64,000 bases of DNA from Nocardia brevicatena NBRC 12119 (GCF_000308495.1 NZ_BAFU01000001.1:62001-126000), one strand, 5' to 3'; counted from the stretch's first letter, positions 8,019-18,748 are shown. Numbers and translations are program-made. The notes: a model not told the origin generated them from the sequence alone.

Positions 8019-9266
8019 CTACCTCGGTGCGGGATGTGGTTCCGGCTGCGGAGGCAGCGGCGCCGCGCCCGGCAGCGGTGGGGGAGTGAAGCGCCCGGAG
8101 TTCGGCGGCGGCACCGGCGCCTGCCCGTTGACGAGGATATCGCCGCGGGCCGACCCGACGATCGGCGCAAAACCCTCCTGGTCGGTGCCCTTTCCGATCA
8201 TGCAGTTCAGCTTGCGGCTTCCCGCCAGCCAACTGCGCACATCGATATAGTCGAAGAACACCGTCAAGGTCTTGTTGCGCAGCACATCCGGACCGCCGAG
8301 GTAATCATTGGAGGCACGCCCGCACTCCTCCTCGAGGAACTTCTCCTGCTCCTCCTTCGACGGTGGTCCGCCGGAGAACCGGGCGCCCAGATCGACCACG
8401 GACGACATCTCGACGGAGTGCTCCTGCGCGCAATCCACCTGATCGGTCGGCAGGTTCTGGTTGATACCGAGACAGACCCCGGGCCGGTAGACCTTCGACT
8501 GGTCTCCCTCGGCGACGCGTCCGGTCTTCGGCAGTGGGTTCCCACTGAGCCCGGGAACCTGCAGGCCGCAGCGCAGGATCCGGTCGCCGGACCGGGTCCA
8601 GCCGTCGTTGCTGGGATACATCAGTCCGACGGCGTAGCGCCCGCGCGGATCGAATTTCCCGGTCAGATAGCGCTGCGCGGCGGGTACGCAGTGCTCTTCC
8701 CGGAGTTCGTTGAGCCGCAGCGAATCCGGCCAGCGCGAGTTCGGCCCGAACTCCGCACCCGGGTACCGGCTCAGATCTATCGTGTCGGTGACCTCGAACA
8801 GATGCCCGTTCGCGCAATCCAATTCGACCAGGTCGGAGTGGTCGGGGGCGGTCCAGGTGAGGCAGTCACCGGGGCCGACGGAGGCGAAGATCTTCTCGGC
8901 CCGGCCCGCGGCGATGGGGCTGCTCGCCTGCAGACCAGAGTTGTCGTAGCCGGTGACGAACATCGTCACCAGTGCCGCGGACACGGCGCCCACCGCGACG
9001 GCGAGCAGGCCCCAACGCATTTGACGCGCGGACAACCGCAGCTGTTCATTCGTTCCGGTCGCACTCGACCCGTTCCGCTTCGGCCCGGCCGACCGGCGCC
9101 ACGGGCCGGATCGGCCCAACGCCGAGCCCAGTGATCGGGTGGAGAGAGACCGTCGACCGGAAGACCGACCGGTCGCGCGGCGGCGGGCCGGGCGACCGGC
9201 GCGCGAGCGCGACGATTCGCCGTACCGGGTTTCGGACGGGAACATGGGCGCATCATCGGAGGACAT
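8019..9266 (-). CDS. septum formation family membrane protein (Rv3835-like)
   Basis: The 415-residue protein has a basic, Arg/Ser-rich cytoplasmic N-terminus (~80 residues), one membrane segment at about residues 85-105 ([20 protein letters not shown]) and a long outer part. The outer part holds a repeated Cys-containing module beginning VGPGDCLTW and YRPGVCLG, with paired later Cys (DCANGH, DCAQEH) as in 'septum formation' domains. The C-terminus is proline-rich. It sits divergently from serS and upstream of the zincin gene, as Rv3835 does. The precise role is unknown. Confidence 0.85.
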   Translation of the reverse strand: MSSDDAPMFPSETRYGESSRSRAGRPARRRATGRSSGRRSLSTRSLGSALGRSGPWRRSAGPKRNGSSATGTNEQLRLSARQMRWGLLAVAVGAVSAALVTMFVTGYDNSGLQASSPIAAGRAEKIFASVGPGDCLTWTAPDHSDLVELDCANGHLFEVTDTIDLSRYPGAEFGPNSRWPDSLRLNELREEHCVPAAQRYLTGKFDPRGRYAVGLMYPSNDGWTRSGDRILRCGLQVPGLSGNPLPKTGRVAEGDQSKVYRPGVCLGINQNLPTDQVDCAQEHSVEMSSVVDLGARFSGGPPSKEEQEKFLEEECGRASNDYLGGPDVLRNKTLTVFFDYIDVRSWLAGSRKLNCMIGKGTDQEGFAPIVGSARGDILVNGQAPVPPPNSGRFTPPPLPGAAPLPPQPEPHPAPR

Positions 9267-9470
9267 CGCGATCCATCATGGCAGTGTGGGGCACAAACAT
9301 GCCACGACCCCGCCGAGTGGTGTCACGGATCGACCGCTGTATCGGATGGGCGGCCGTGCTGTGCCTGCGTGGTGACGCTGCGCTGCCTCCTTCGGCGCCG
9401 ACGCTCGGCCGTCGTGTCGGACCGATACTCGGTTGAGTGCCCGAAACGGCGGCAACTAGGCTGGTCGGCC

Positions 9471-10754
9471 ATGATCGATCTCCGACTTCTGCGCGAAGAT
9501 CCCGACCTGGTCCGTGCTTCACAGCGGGCCCGGGGTGAGGACCCCACGCTCGTCGACGCGTTGCTCGAGGCGGACGTCGCGCGTCGGGCCGCGGTCGCCA
9601 CCGCCGATCGACTGCGCGCCGAGCACAAGGCCATGGGCAAGCAGATCGGCAGGGCGGCCAAGGAGGAGCGCCCCACGCTGCTGGCGCAGGCGCAGGAGAT
9701 GTCGGTCAAGGTCAAGGAGGCCGAGGTCGCGCAGCACGCCGCCGACCGGGAGCTGGATGCCGCGCACCGCGCCATCTCCAATATCGTCATCGAGGGGGTG
9801 CCCGCCGGTGGTGAGGACGATTTCGTCGTATTGGAGACCGTCGGAACCGCACCGGAATTCGATTTCACCCCTCAGGACCATCTGGAGCTGGGCGAATCGC
9901 TCGGCCTGATCGACACCGAGCGCGGGGCGAAGGTGTCCGGCGCCCGCTTCTACTTCCTCACCGGCTACGGCGCACTGCTGCAGTTGGGATTGCTGCAGCT
10001 GGCGGCGCAGCGAGCGGTGGCACATGGTTTCACCATGATGATCCCCCCGGTGCTGGTTCGACCGGAGATCATGGCGGGCACGGGCTTTCTCGGGCGGCAT
10101 TCGGCCGAGGTCTACCACCTGGCCGACGACGATCTGTACCTGGTCGGCACCTCGGAGGTGCCGATGGCCGGCTACCACGCCGACGAGATCCTGGACCTGA
10201 GTGACGGCCCGAAACGCTACGCGGGCTGGTCGTCGTGCTTCCGCCGGGAGGCCGGCAGCTACGGCAAGGACACCCGGGGCATCATCCGGGTGCACCAGTT
10301 CGACAAGGTCGAGATGTTCGTCTACTGCCGTCCCGAGGATGCCGAGGCCGAACATCAGCGGCTGCTGGGGTGGGAGCGGGATATGCTCGCCGCCATCGAG
10401 GTGCCGTATCGGATCATCGATGTCGCGGCGGGTGATCTGGGCTCCTCGGCGGCCCGGAAATTCGACTGCGAGGCCTGGGTGCCCAGCCAGGGCACCTATC
10501 GCGAGCTCACCTCGACGTCGAACTGCACCACCTTCCAGGCCCGCAGGCTGTCCGTACGCTACCGGGACGAGAACGGGAAACCACAGGTCGCCGCCACCTT
10601 GAACGGGACCCTGGCGACCACTCGCTGGCTCGTGGCGCTGTTGGAGAACCATCAGCGGGCCGACGGCTCGGTCCGTGTGCCCACCGCTCTGGTGCCGTTC
10701 GTGGGCACCGAGATGCTGACGGCCGCCGGTAATTCGCGCCCCGCCGGGGTATAG
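9471..10754 (+). CDS. serS: seryl-tRNA synthetase
   Basis: The enzyme charges tRNA-Ser. The 427-residue protein starts at ATG 9471 with [15 protein letters not shown]. The N-terminal coiled-coil arm spans about residues 30-105. The class II catalytic core has motif 2 in [21 protein letters not shown] and motif 3 in [20 protein letters not shown]. The frame is open upstream to 9369, but that stretch lacks family sequence. A hairpin directly follows the stop (10756-10788). The flanking gene order matches the Rv3834c region. Confidence 0.97.
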   Translation: MIDLRLLREDPDLVRASQRARGEDPTLVDALLEADVARRAAVATADRLRAEHKAMGKQIGRAAKEERPTLLAQAQEMSVKVKEAEVAQHAADRELDAAHRAISNIVIEGVPAGGEDDFVVLETVGTAPEFDFTPQDHLELGESLGLIDTERGAKVSGARFYFLTGYGALLQLGLLQLAAQRAVAHGFTMMIPPVLVRPEIMAGTGFLGRHSAEVYHLADDDLYLVGTSEVPMAGYHADEILDLSDGPKRYAGWSSCFRREAGSYGKDTRGIIRVHQFDKVEMFVYCRPEDAEAEHQRLLGWERDMLAAIEVPYRIIDVAAGDLGSSAARKFDCEAWVPSQGTYRELTSTSNCTTFQARRLSVRYRDENGKPQVAATLNGTLATTRWLVALLENHQRADGSVRVPTALVPFVGTEMLTAAGNSRPAGV

Positions 10755-10755
10755 C

Positions 10756-10788
10756 AAGGGTTCGCCGTATGTGATACGGGGTACCCTT
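10756..10788 (+). terminator. hairpin terminator after serS
   Basis: Two nested inverted repeats, AAGGGT...ACCCTT (10756-10761 with 10783-10788) around CCGTAT-GTG-ATACGG (10765-10779), begin one base after the serS stop. There is no T-run, as is usual in high-GC actinomycetes. Confidence 0.6.
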
Positions 10789-10832
10789 CATGCCCCGTTG
10801 TGGCAACCTCGACAGACGCTGTTGTCTAGGCT

Positions 10833-12710
10833 GTGGTCGTGCGAGGAATCGGGTCTCGCGGCGATACCCGAACCCGGGTGCGGGCCGCGTCTGCGTTGGC
10901 GACGGCCATGGTGATGTCCCGAACGACCGGGGCGTTCTATGTCATGGGCGGCGCTCTTGGTCTTCTGGTGACCGCTGTCGCGCCCACGCGCGTGCTGAGC
11001 CCGGCCGATGTCGGCAACCGGGTGCTGGTCGGTTCCGCGGCCGTGGTGGCGCTGCTGCTGGGTATCAGCCTGCTGGGGTGGGGGCCGCGGCTGCCGCACT
11101 GGCTGCACCACGGCTATGTCGCGGTGGCCACGGTGCTGGTCACCATTGCCGTACATTCGTTCCCGAATACCGTCGGGGCGATAACCCTGGCCGGATTCTA
11201 TGCCTTCGTCGCCTGTGACGCCGCGCTGTTCTTCGCCTGGACGCAGGCGTTCGCGCATATCGCCTTCGCGATCGTGCTGTGTCTGCTCGTGATGCCCTCC
11301 CGGGCCGGGCTGCCGTGGTGGTCCGGCATCGTCCCGGCGGGGGTGACGTTCGGTGTCGGCGTGGTGGTCGGCATCCTGACCCGGATGGCGTCGGAAGCCG
11401 ATATCGATGTGCTGACCGGTCTGCTCAACCGGCGGGGATTCGACCGCGCGGTCAACACCGCGATCGAGAACTCGACCCGGTCCGGTGAGAGCCTGGCCCT
11501 TGTGCTGGTCGACCTGGACCGGTTCCAGAAGGTCAACGACCACCTCGGGCATCGAGCCGGGGACGCCGTCCTGCAGAAGATCGCCGATACCTGGGCGGGC
11601 CTGCTGGAACCCGGCCAGACCCTGGCCCGCTACGGCGGCGACGTCTTCGCCGTGCTGCTGCCCGGTACCACCGAACAGGCCGCGATCCTGCTCACCGAGA
11701 AGCTACGGGCGGCGATTACCACCGGTTGCTCGGCGGGTGTCACCTCATGGCAGCGGGGTGAATCCGGTTCGCTGTTGGTGAGCCGCGCCGATGTCGGCCT
11801 GTACCGGGCCAAGCAGTCGGGCCGCAACCGGTCGGTATTGGAGTCCTCGCGGCAGACGCCGTTGGCCGTGGAACTGCGGGAAGCGATCGAACAGGGCACC
11901 CTGGACGTGCACTATCAGCCGATCGTCAGCCTCGGTGAAGGCGACAGCGGCAAGGCTGTCGGCGTGGAGGCACTGCTGCGCTGGTCGTCCAACGCCCAGC
12001 CGGATGTCACCACCGAAGGGCTGATCCGGGTCGCCGAGGAATACGACCTCATCTCCGATCTGGACGAGTTGGTGCTGCGCCGCGCCTGCACCGACGCCGC
12101 CGAACTGCGGCAGACCTTCGCCCAGCTGGACCTCACGCTGAACGTGAACGTCAGCGGTCTGGAACTGGCCGAGACCGGCTATGCGGACCGGGTGGCGAAA
12201 ATCCTCACCGATACCGGGTGGCCGGCACACCAGTTGGTCCTCGAGGTCACCGAAAGCGAGTTGGCCGCCGAATCCGAGACCGCCATCGCGAATCTGCACA
12301 TTCTGCGCGAACGGGGCGTCCGGATAGCCATCGACGATTTCGGTACCGGCTATTCGTCGTTGAGCCGGTTGGCCACCCTGCCCAGCGACATCATCAAGGT
12401 CGACCAGTCCTTCGTGGCCGCGATCCGCTCCGATTCGCCCGCGCCGCCGTTGCTCGGGGTTATCGCCGCCCTGAGCAAATCGCTCGATCTGCAGGTCATC
12501 GCGGAGGGCGTGGAGACCGAACACCAGGCCGCGGTGCTCACCGAACTGGGATTCGCGCTGGCGCAGGGCTATCACTACAGCGAATCGCATCCGGTCGCCG
12601 CGTTGATCGACGACTTGAACGAGAAACAGGGCAGGATCGGCGCGGGTTCCGCCCGCGAGCTCGACGGTGCCGCACCGGCGGATGCCAACGGCTGGGTGCC
12701 GCTCGACTGA
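10833..12710 (+). CDS. membrane GGDEF/EAL c-di-GMP signalling protein
   Basis: A 625-residue protein with about six membrane segments in residues 20-185, a GGDEF-type domain (about 190-345) and an EAL domain (about 350-600). The EAL domain looks complete: EALLRW near residue 378, NVNVSG, TESELA, IDDFGTGYSSL and VIAEGVET are present, so phosphodiesterase activity is plausible. In the GGDEF domain the signature reads GGDVF (near residue 268) instead of GGDEF, and no RxxD inhibitory site is seen, so cyclase activity is doubtful. The start is GTG 10833; GTG 10839 is possible. Confidence 0.92.
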   Translation: MVVRGIGSRGDTRTRVRAASALATAMVMSRTTGAFYVMGGALGLLVTAVAPTRVLSPADVGNRVLVGSAAVVALLLGISLLGWGPRLPHWLHHGYVAVATVLVTIAVHSFPNTVGAITLAGFYAFVACDAALFFAWTQAFAHIAFAIVLCLLVMPSRAGLPWWSGIVPAGVTFGVGVVVGILTRMASEADIDVLTGLLNRRGFDRAVNTAIENSTRSGESLALVLVDLDRFQKVNDHLGHRAGDAVLQKIADTWAGLLEPGQTLARYGGDVFAVLLPGTTEQAAILLTEKLRAAITTGCSAGVTSWQRGESGSLLVSRADVGLYRAKQSGRNRSVLESSRQTPLAVELREAIEQGTLDVHYQPIVSLGEGDSGKAVGVEALLRWSSNAQPDVTTEGLIRVAEEYDLISDLDELVLRRACTDAAELRQTFAQLDLTLNVNVSGLELAETGYADRVAKILTDTGWPAHQLVLEVTESELAAESETAIANLHILRERGVRIAIDDFGTGYSSLSRLATLPSDIIKVDQSFVAAIRSDSPAPPLLGVIAALSKSLDLQVIAEGVETEHQAAVLTELGFALAQGYHYSESHPVAALIDDLNEKQGRIGAGSARELDGAAPADANGWVPLD

Positions 12711-12856
12711 GGGTGCCGGGACGCGCCGGTGGTCGGTTTATTCGCTTGACGGCCCGTGGACCGGTGCACATGCTTGTGGGCATGCGTCTGCTCTTCTACC
12801 ACCGTTGACCCGGTCGGACGGGTGCCGACCGGCGGGCCGGACTCCGCGCGCTCACC

Positions 12857-14164
12857 GTGCGCGCGGTGTTGTTCACCGGTACCGGTGACCTGATCCCCTA
12901 TTACGCGCTCTACGCGCTGTTGTTCGCCGACCACGGACTCGGCCCCGGACAGATCTCGCTGCTGCTCGCCGTCTGGTCCATGACGACCTTCTTGCTCGAG
13001 GTGCCCTCCGGTGCCTGGGCCGACACCGTCTCGCGGCGTGGTCTGCTGGTGCTCAGCGGGGTGCTGCTGACCACGGGTTTCGTGCTGTGGACGGTGGTAC
13101 CGTCCTATCTCGGTTTCGCGCTCGGTTTCGTGCTGTGGGGTGTGTCGAGCGCGCTGCGCTCCGGCACCTTCGAGGCGTTGCTGTACGATGAACTCACCGC
13201 GTACGGCTCGGGGTGGGCCTACCCGCGCATTCTCGGATATGCCAGGGCCGCGACCGAGGTCGCGGCCCTCCTCGGCATTCTCGCGGCCACTCCGTTGTAT
13301 CTGTGGGGCGGTTACGCGCTCGTCGGTTGGGTCAGTGTCGCGTTCGCGGCCGGGCACACGGCCCTGGCCGGCACGCTGCCCGCGGCACCGAAAAGCGTTT
13401 CGACGACGGATGTGGACGAGCTCGCAGACGCCGCCGGCGTGCCGAGCGAGCCGCGACCGGTCGAGCCCACCGCCGCACCGGCCGCTTCGGGATCGGTCTC
13501 CCGCTATCTCGCGATGTTGCGCACGGGAGTGACGGAGGCGGTGCGGGTACGGGTGGTCCGGCGCGGTGTGGTGCTCGCCGCGCTGTTGGCCGGGATCACC
13601 GCGTTCGACGAGTATTTCGCCCTGGTCGCCGCGGAAGCCGGCGCCGCGACGGCGGTGGTTCCGGTGCTGGTCGGCGTGACGGTGCTCGGATCGCTGCTCG
13701 GATCGAGCCTGGCGGGCCGCACGGCGGAGGTCGGCGCCCGGGCCTTGGCGGTCGCGCTCGGTATCGGGGGTGTGCTGTTCCTGGTGGGTGCGGTCGTCGC
13801 GGGGTTGGCGGTGCGCCGACCGGATGCGGTGTATGTGTTCACCGGTCTCGGGTTCACGGCTATTGCCGCCTCCTACGGCATCGTCTACAACGCGGCTGTC
13901 CTCGCCGAGGCCCGATTGCAGGACGCCATCGAAGGTCGGGCCCGAGCCACTGTCACCTCGGTGGCCGGTCTGCTGGAGGAGGTGGTCGCTCTGGTGGTGT
14001 TCGGGTTCGTCGCGTCGGCGACGCTGTGGTTGTCGATGGCGTCGACCGTCGCCCTGCTCGGAGTCGCGATCCTGGGTATCGCCGTATTGACCCGTTCCTG
14101 GTTGCCGCGCCGTGGTGAACCGGGAGGTCACGCCGCGGAACAGCTGGTTGACAAAATACCCTAG
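12857..14164 (+). CDS. MFS family transporter
   Basis: A 435-residue integral membrane protein with about 12 hydrophobic segments in two halves split by a charged loop (~residues 175-215). The MFS motif A region is visible as GAWADTVSRRGLLVLSG after the second segment. The start is uncertain: GTG 12857 begins inside what looks like a conserved first helix (RAVLFTGTGDLIPYY), and no better in-frame start was found. The substrate is unknown. The stop codon (14162-14164) lies inside the copper operator of the next gene. Confidence 0.82.
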   Translation: MRAVLFTGTGDLIPYYALYALLFADHGLGPGQISLLLAVWSMTTFLLEVPSGAWADTVSRRGLLVLSGVLLTTGFVLWTVVPSYLGFALGFVLWGVSSALRSGTFEALLYDELTAYGSGWAYPRILGYARAATEVAALLGILAATPLYLWGGYALVGWVSVAFAAGHTALAGTLPAAPKSVSTTDVDELADAAGVPSEPRPVEPTAAPAASGSVSRYLAMLRTGVTEAVRVRVVRRGVVLAALLAGITAFDEYFALVAAEAGAATAVVPVLVGVTVLGSLLGSSLAGRTAEVGARALAVALGIGGVLFLVGAVVAGLAVRRPDAVYVFTGLGFTAIAASYGIVYNAAVLAEARLQDAIEGRARATVTSVAGLLEEVVALVVFGFVASATLWLSMASTVALLGVAILGIAVLTRSWLPRRGEPGGHAAEQLVDKIP

Positions 14165-14175
14165 GGGGGTATGGT
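14148..14175 (+). promoter_or_regulatory. promoter with CsoR-like copper operator
   Basis: The -35 is TTGACA (14148-14153) and the -10 is TATGGT (14170-14175), with a 16-base spacer. Between and over them lies ATACCC-TAGGG-GGGTAT (14156-14172), a perfect 6-5-6 inverted repeat of the CsoR operator type. A repressor bound here would block RNA polymerase until copper releases it. No csoR gene is visible in the window. Confidence 0.75.
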
Positions 14176-14222
14176 AGGGCCAAGGGCGACGGTGCGGACG
14201 TCGCCGTACAGGCCAACCCTGA

Positions 14223-15188
14223 ATGGAGCACCCGATGAAAACCCCCATGAAATTCGCCGGTTTCGCGGCCGGCTTGGTCGCGGTCTTCGGGATCGCGCTG
14301 GGGATCGGAGCCCTGGTCGGTCCCACCGGCGAGGACGCGAGCGCGCACGGAAACGGACCGCACGAACCCACCCCGTCCGATGGTGAGGAGGCGGGAGGGC
14401 TGACGAGTACCAAGGGCGGCTACACGCTGGCTCTGGAGGATCCGACCGTGGACGCGGGTCCGCAGGTGCCGGTGCGGTTCCGGATCCTGGACGCCGAGGG
14501 GGTGCCGGTCACCCGTTACACCCCGAACCACGAGAAAGACCTGCATCTGATCGTGGTGCGGCGGGACATGGCCGCGTTCCGGCACCTTCACCCGGTGCTC
14601 GACGAGCAGGGCACCTGGAGCGCACCGGTGGACCTGAGCCACGCCGGGGACTACCGCGTCTTCGCCGATTTCGTCACCGCCGACGGACAGGCGTTCACCC
14701 TGGGCTCGGAGCTGCGAGTGGCGGGCGACTACCATCCACAATCGCTGCCGAAGGCGACCACCGGTACTACCGTCGACGGGTACACCGTCACACTCGACGG
14801 CACACTCGTCCAGGGACGGACCTCGACCGTGACACTCACCGTCTCCCGCGACGGGAGGCCTGTCACCGATCTGGAGCCCTACCTGGGGGCATACGGACAC
14901 TTGGTGGCGCTGCGGGCTACCGACCTCGGTTACCTGCACGTCCACCCGGAAGGGCACCCCGGTGACGGAGTGACGAAGGCCGGGCCCGGTATCGCCTTCG
15001 CGGTGAACGCGCCGAGCGCCGGAGACTACCGGCTGTTCCTCGACTTCCAGCACCGCGGGGTAGTCCACACGGCCGAATTCACTGTGACCGCCGCATCTGG
15101 CACCTCGGTGATCGGCGCCCACCCCGAGCCCCCGACAGGTGGCACCGAGCACACCCCCCACCCGGGTCACTCGGGCCACGGAAACTGA
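14223..15188 (+). CDS. exported copper-locus protein of unknown function
   Basis: A 321-residue protein with a single N-terminal hydrophobic segment (about residues 10-35) that should export or anchor it, then an HGNGPHE stretch, two beta-sandwich-like repeats and a His-rich tail (HPGHSGHGN). The repeats share the pattern LHLIVVRRD...FRHLHPVL and GHLVALRATDL..YLHVHPEG, each with HxH motifs that could bind copper. The gene is driven by the copper promoter and lies 27 bases before copA. A copper-binding or delivery role outside the membrane is inferred. The start is ATG 14223; ATG 14235 is also possible. Confidence 0.75.
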   Translation: MEHPMKTPMKFAGFAAGLVAVFGIALGIGALVGPTGEDASAHGNGPHEPTPSDGEEAGGLTSTKGGYTLALEDPTVDAGPQVPVRFRILDAEGVPVTRYTPNHEKDLHLIVVRRDMAAFRHLHPVLDEQGTWSAPVDLSHAGDYRVFADFVTADGQAFTLGSELRVAGDYHPQSLPKATTGTTVDGYTVTLDGTLVQGRTSTVTLTVSRDGRPVTDLEPYLGAYGHLVALRATDLGYLHVHPEGHPGDGVTKAGPGIAFAVNAPSAGDYRLFLDFQHRGVVHTAEFTVTAASGTSVIGAHPEPPTGGTEHTPHPGHSGHGN

Positions 15189-15215
15189 CCGGCCGAATAC
15201 CGAACGGAGCGCATC

Positions 15216-17459
15216 ATGACCACGGCCCAGCAGCCCACCGGCCAGGTCGAACTGGTGATCGGCGGGATGACCTGCGCGTCCTGCGCGAGTCGTATCGAGA
15301 AGAAACTGAACCGGCTCGACGGTGTCGTCGCGAGCGTGAACTACGCGACGGAGAAGGCGCGCGTCGACTTCACCGGGGATATAGCCCCGGAGGATCTGGT
15401 GGCCGTGGTCGAGCAGGCCGGCTACACCGCCACCCTGCCGCGACCGGCCGACGCCGACACCGAGACGGCCGACGAGCCGGACCCGACAGCGTCGCTGCGG
15501 ACCCGGTTGCTGGTGTCGTTGGTGCTGACCGTTCCGGTGATCGCCATGGCGATGGTCCCGGTGTTGCAGTTCACCAACTGGCAGTGGCTGTCGCTGACGC
15601 TGGCCGCGCCGGTGGTGGTGTGGGGTGCACTGCCGTTCCACCGTGCGGCGTGGACGAATCTGCGGCACGGCACGGCGACCATGGACACGCTGGTCTCCAT
15701 GGGTACCCTGGCCGCCTTCGCCTGGTCGGTCTACGCCCTGTTCTGGGGTACCGCCGGTATTCCCGGGATGACCCACCCGTTCGAACTCACCATCGCCCGC
15801 ATGGACGGCACCGGCAATATCTACCTGGAGGCCGCCGCCGGTGTCACCACCTTCATCCTGGCCGGGCGCTACTTCGAGGCCAGGTCCAAGCGTCGAGCCG
15901 GAGCGGCACTGCGGGCACTGCTGGAACTCGGCGCCAAAGAGGTGTCGGTACTGCGGGGCGGAACCGAACAGCGGATACCGGTGGATCAGCTCGCGGTCGG
16001 CGACCGTTTCGTGGTGCGTCCCGGCGAGAAGATCGCCACCGACGGGGTGGTTGAGGACGGCTCCTCGGCCGTGGACGCGTCCATGCTGACCGGGGAATCC
16101 ATCCCGGTGGAGGTCGGCCCGGACGATTCGGTGGTCGGGGCGACGGTCAATGTCGGCGGTCGGATCGTGGTGCGTGCCACCCGGGTCGGCTCGGACACTC
16201 AGCTGGCGCAGATGGCGAAACTGGTGGAGGACGCCCAGACCGGCAAGGCGCGGGCGCAGCGTCTGGCGGACCGCATCGCCGGGATCTTCGTCCCGATCGT
16301 CATCGCCCTGGCGGTGGCCACCCTCGGCTACTGGCTGGGTACCGGCGGCGCGGTGGCCGCGGCCTTCACCGCCGCCGTGGCGGTGTTGATCATCGCCTGC
16401 CCGTGCGCGCTGGGTCTGGCCACCCCGACCGCGCTGATGGTCGGCACCGGCCGCGGCGCCCAGCTCGGCATCCTCATCAAGGGCCCCGAGGTCCTGGAAT
16501 CGACCCGGCGGGTGGACACGGTGGTGCTGGACAAGACCGGCACCGTCACCGCGGGCAAGATGACCCTGCACGAGGTGATCGCCGCCGACGGCGAGCGGGC
16601 CGAACGCGTTCTCGAACTGGCGGGAGCGCTGGAAAACGCCTCCGAACACCCCGTCGCCCAGGCCATCGCCAAGGGCGCCCGGGAGCGGGTCGGCGAGCCG
16701 AAACCGGTCGAGGGCTTCGCCAATGTCGCCGGACTCGGCGTACACGGCGTGGTGGACGGGCACGCCGTGGTCATCGGCCGCACCGGCCTGCTCGCGGACT
16801 GGTCGCTGCACTTGGACACCGAGCTGGAGCGGGCGATGCGCGCGGCGGAGGCCGAAGGCCGCACCGCCGTGGCGATCGGCTGGGACGGCCGGGTCCGCGG
16901 TGTGCTGGTCGTCTCCGACACGGTGAAACCGACCTCCGCCGAAGCGGTGGCACAGCTGCGCGGCCTCGGCCTGACGCCGATCATGCTCACCGGCGACAAC
17001 GAGGCGTCGGCCCGGGCGATCGCGGCGCAGGTCGGTATCGACGAGGTGATCGCGGAGGTGCTGCCGCAGGACAAGGCGGCCGTGATCGAACGCCTCCAGA
17101 ACGAGGGCAAGGTTGTCGCCATGGTCGGCGACGGTGTCAACGACGCGGCCGCCCTGGCCCGCGCCGATCTGGGCCTGGCCATGGGCACCGGCACCGATAT
17201 CGCTATCGAGGCGAGCGATCTGACCCTGGTTCGCGGCGATCTGCGGGCCGCCGTCGACGCCATCCGCCTGTCCCGCCGCACCCTCGGGACCATCAAGGGC
17301 AACCTGTTCTGGGCCTTCGCCTACAACGTCGCCGCCATCCCGTTGGCCATGGCGGGCCTGCTGAATCCCATGCTCGCCGGGGCAGCCATGGCCTTCTCCT
17401 CGGTGTTCGTGGTCAGTAACAGCCTGCGACTGCGCCGGTTCCGCTCCACCGCGCGCTGA
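15216..17459 (+). CDS. copA: copper-translocating P1B-type ATPase
   Basis: A 747-residue metal exporter. It has an N-terminal HMA domain with GMTCASC near residue 17, eight membrane segments, the metal-site CPC near residue 395 ([18 protein letters not shown]), the phosphorylation loop DKTGTVTAG near 438, the actuator MLTGES near 289 and the hinge [14 protein letters not shown] near 638. CPC with HMA points to Cu(I). It is in one transcript with the preceding exported protein under the CsoR-like operator, so copper induction is expected. Confidence 0.95.
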   Translation: MTTAQQPTGQVELVIGGMTCASCASRIEKKLNRLDGVVASVNYATEKARVDFTGDIAPEDLVAVVEQAGYTATLPRPADADTETADEPDPTASLRTRLLVSLVLTVPVIAMAMVPVLQFTNWQWLSLTLAAPVVVWGALPFHRAAWTNLRHGTATMDTLVSMGTLAAFAWSVYALFWGTAGIPGMTHPFELTIARMDGTGNIYLEAAAGVTTFILAGRYFEARSKRRAGAALRALLELGAKEVSVLRGGTEQRIPVDQLAVGDRFVVRPGEKIATDGVVEDGSSAVDASMLTGESIPVEVGPDDSVVGATVNVGGRIVVRATRVGSDTQLAQMAKLVEDAQTGKARAQRLADRIAGIFVPIVIALAVATLGYWLGTGGAVAAAFTAAVAVLIIACPCALGLATPTALMVGTGRGAQLGILIKGPEVLESTRRVDTVVLDKTGTVTAGKMTLHEVIAADGERAERVLELAGALENASEHPVAQAIAKGARERVGEPKPVEGFANVAGLGVHGVVDGHAVVIGRTGLLADWSLHLDTELERAMRAAEAEGRTAVAIGWDGRVRGVLVVSDTVKPTSAEAVAQLRGLGLTPIMLTGDNEASARAIAAQVGIDEVIAEVLPQDKAAVIERLQNEGKVVAMVGDGVNDAAALARADLGLAMGTGTDIAIEASDLTLVRGDLRAAVDAIRLSRRTLGTIKGNLFWAFAYNVAAIPLAMAGLLNPMLAGAAMAFSSVFVVSNSLRLRRFRSTAR

Positions 17460-17556
17460 GCCGGCGTCGGGCCGGAGATACCACCGGACAGCGTGCCGTA
17501 CCTCCTGCCCGGACACGCCGAGGAATTAATCTTGTCGCCGAACGGTAGAAGAACAC

Positions 17557-17982
17557 ATGAAACTCGACGATTCGGCCCGCGCGCTCATCGGTTCGGGTGC
17601 CGATGCCACTCTGGTCACCCTCAATTCGGACGGAAGTCCTCAGGTCAGCCTGGTATGGGTGGCTCTCCGATCGACACCCGAGGGCGATGAATTGGTCGTG
17701 GCGCATCTGAGCGAACACAGGAAGGTACGCAATGTCCGCCGCGACGGGCGAGTGGCCCTCACCATCGTCTCGCCGGAACGCGGCGAGGTGATGCGCCCCT
17801 ACCTCTCGATCACCGGGACCGCCCGGATCGTCGAGGGCGGGGCACCCGAGCTCCTCGCCGATCTGGCGAAGACCCTGGCGAGTCCCGGTGTCGAGTTCCC
17901 GCCCCCGGACGCACCGCCCGGATACCTCACCCGGATACGAATCGACAAGGTCGGCGGTGTGGGCCCCTGGGTCACCGGCTGA
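17557..17982 (+). CDS. PPOX-class F420-dependent oxidoreductase/pyridoxamine-oxidase-fold protein
   Basis: A 141-residue split-barrel flavin/F420-binding protein: ATLVTLNSDGSPQVSLVWVAL, then KVRNVRRDGRVALTIVSPE and YLSITGTARIVEGG are the family pattern. Such proteins use F420 or FMN; the cofactor cannot be decided from sequence alone, though F420 is common in this lineage. The C-terminus ends YLTRIRIDKVGGVGPW. The last 11 bases overlap the 3' end of the convergent acyltransferase gene. Confidence 0.85.
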   Translation: MKLDDSARALIGSGADATLVTLNSDGSPQVSLVWVALRSTPEGDELVVAHLSEHRKVRNVRRDGRVALTIVSPERGEVMRPYLSITGTARIVEGGAPELLADLAKTLASPGVEFPPPDAPPGYLTRIRIDKVGGVGPWVTG

Positions 17983-18736
17983 CCGGCCGATCCCGCGCCA
18001 GGTCTCGGGCGCGGCGGCGCGCCCATTCCTCCTGTTCGAGGACAGCGGCTTCGGCAGGGGTGGGTGCGCTGCCCCCGAACCGGGCGGGTACCCACGGTTG
18101 GCCCGGTGGCATCGGGTATCCGTCCTGGGCGGCGGTGAGCAGATCGTCCATGCGTGCGCGCAGGGTCGTGGTCAGTTCACCGGTGTTGCCGCCAGGGGCC
18201 AGGGGGGACCCGATGCGGATGTTCACCGGAAAGCTGTGGCGGCCCAACTGCCTCGGGAATCCCTTGGTCCAGATGCGGTGGGCGCCCCAAATGGCCATCG
18301 GGACGATCGGGACATCCGCTTCCAGGGCCATACGCGCGGCACCTGATTTGAATTCCTTCAGCTCGAAACTGCGGCTGATGGTCGCCTCGGGATACACCAC
18401 GACCACTTCGCCCGCGCGCAGAGCGGTGACCGCGCGGTCATAGGATTCCGCGCCCGCGGTGCGATCGACACCGATCGCCTTACAGTGCTTCATGAGAAAA
18501 CCGACGATGCCGTGCTCGAGTTCGGCCTTCATCATGAATCGGACATTGCGTCCGGACCGGTGACCGACCAGGCCGACCTCGATGAAGTCCAGGTATGAGG
18601 TGTGGTTCACGGCGAGGACGGCGCCGCCGGAGCGTGGCATATTCTCCTGGCCGTCGATATCGACGCGCAGTCCCTGCACGGCGACCACGGTCCGAGCCAG
18701 TCCGGTGAGAATATCGAAAACCGGTTCACGGGCCAT
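17972..18736 (-). CDS. lysophospholipid-type acyltransferase (PlsC family), copy 2
   Basis: A 254-residue 1-acylglycerol-3-phosphate-type acyltransferase. The catalytic HX4D motif is NHTSYLDF, followed by FMMKAELE, DRTAGAESYDRA and the PEATISRSFELKEFKSGAA block in place of the usual PEGT motif. It transfers acyl chains to phospholipid or glycolipid acceptors at the membrane. It follows the paralogue at 18749 by 12 bases and is likely co-transcribed. M. tuberculosis has a comparable acyltransferase cluster (Rv3814c-Rv3816c). Confidence 0.9.
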   Translation of the reverse strand: MAREPVFDILTGLARTVVAVQGLRVDIDGQENMPRSGGAVLAVNHTSYLDFIEVGLVGHRSGRNVRFMMKAELEHGIVGFLMKHCKAIGVDRTAGAESYDRAVTALRAGEVVVVYPEATISRSFELKEFKSGAARMALEADVPIVPMAIWGAHRIWTKGFPRQLGRHSFPVNIRIGSPLAPGGNTGELTTTLRARMDDLLTAAQDGYPMPPGQPWVPARFGGSAPTPAEAAVLEQEEWARRRARDLARDRPVSR

Positions 18737-18748
18737 TACGAACTCCTG

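Noticed and set aside
13953-17516. A 1187-codon open frame on the minus strand
   Set aside because: It is antisense to copA and the copper protein, which have complete motifs. Composition is that of a shadow frame.
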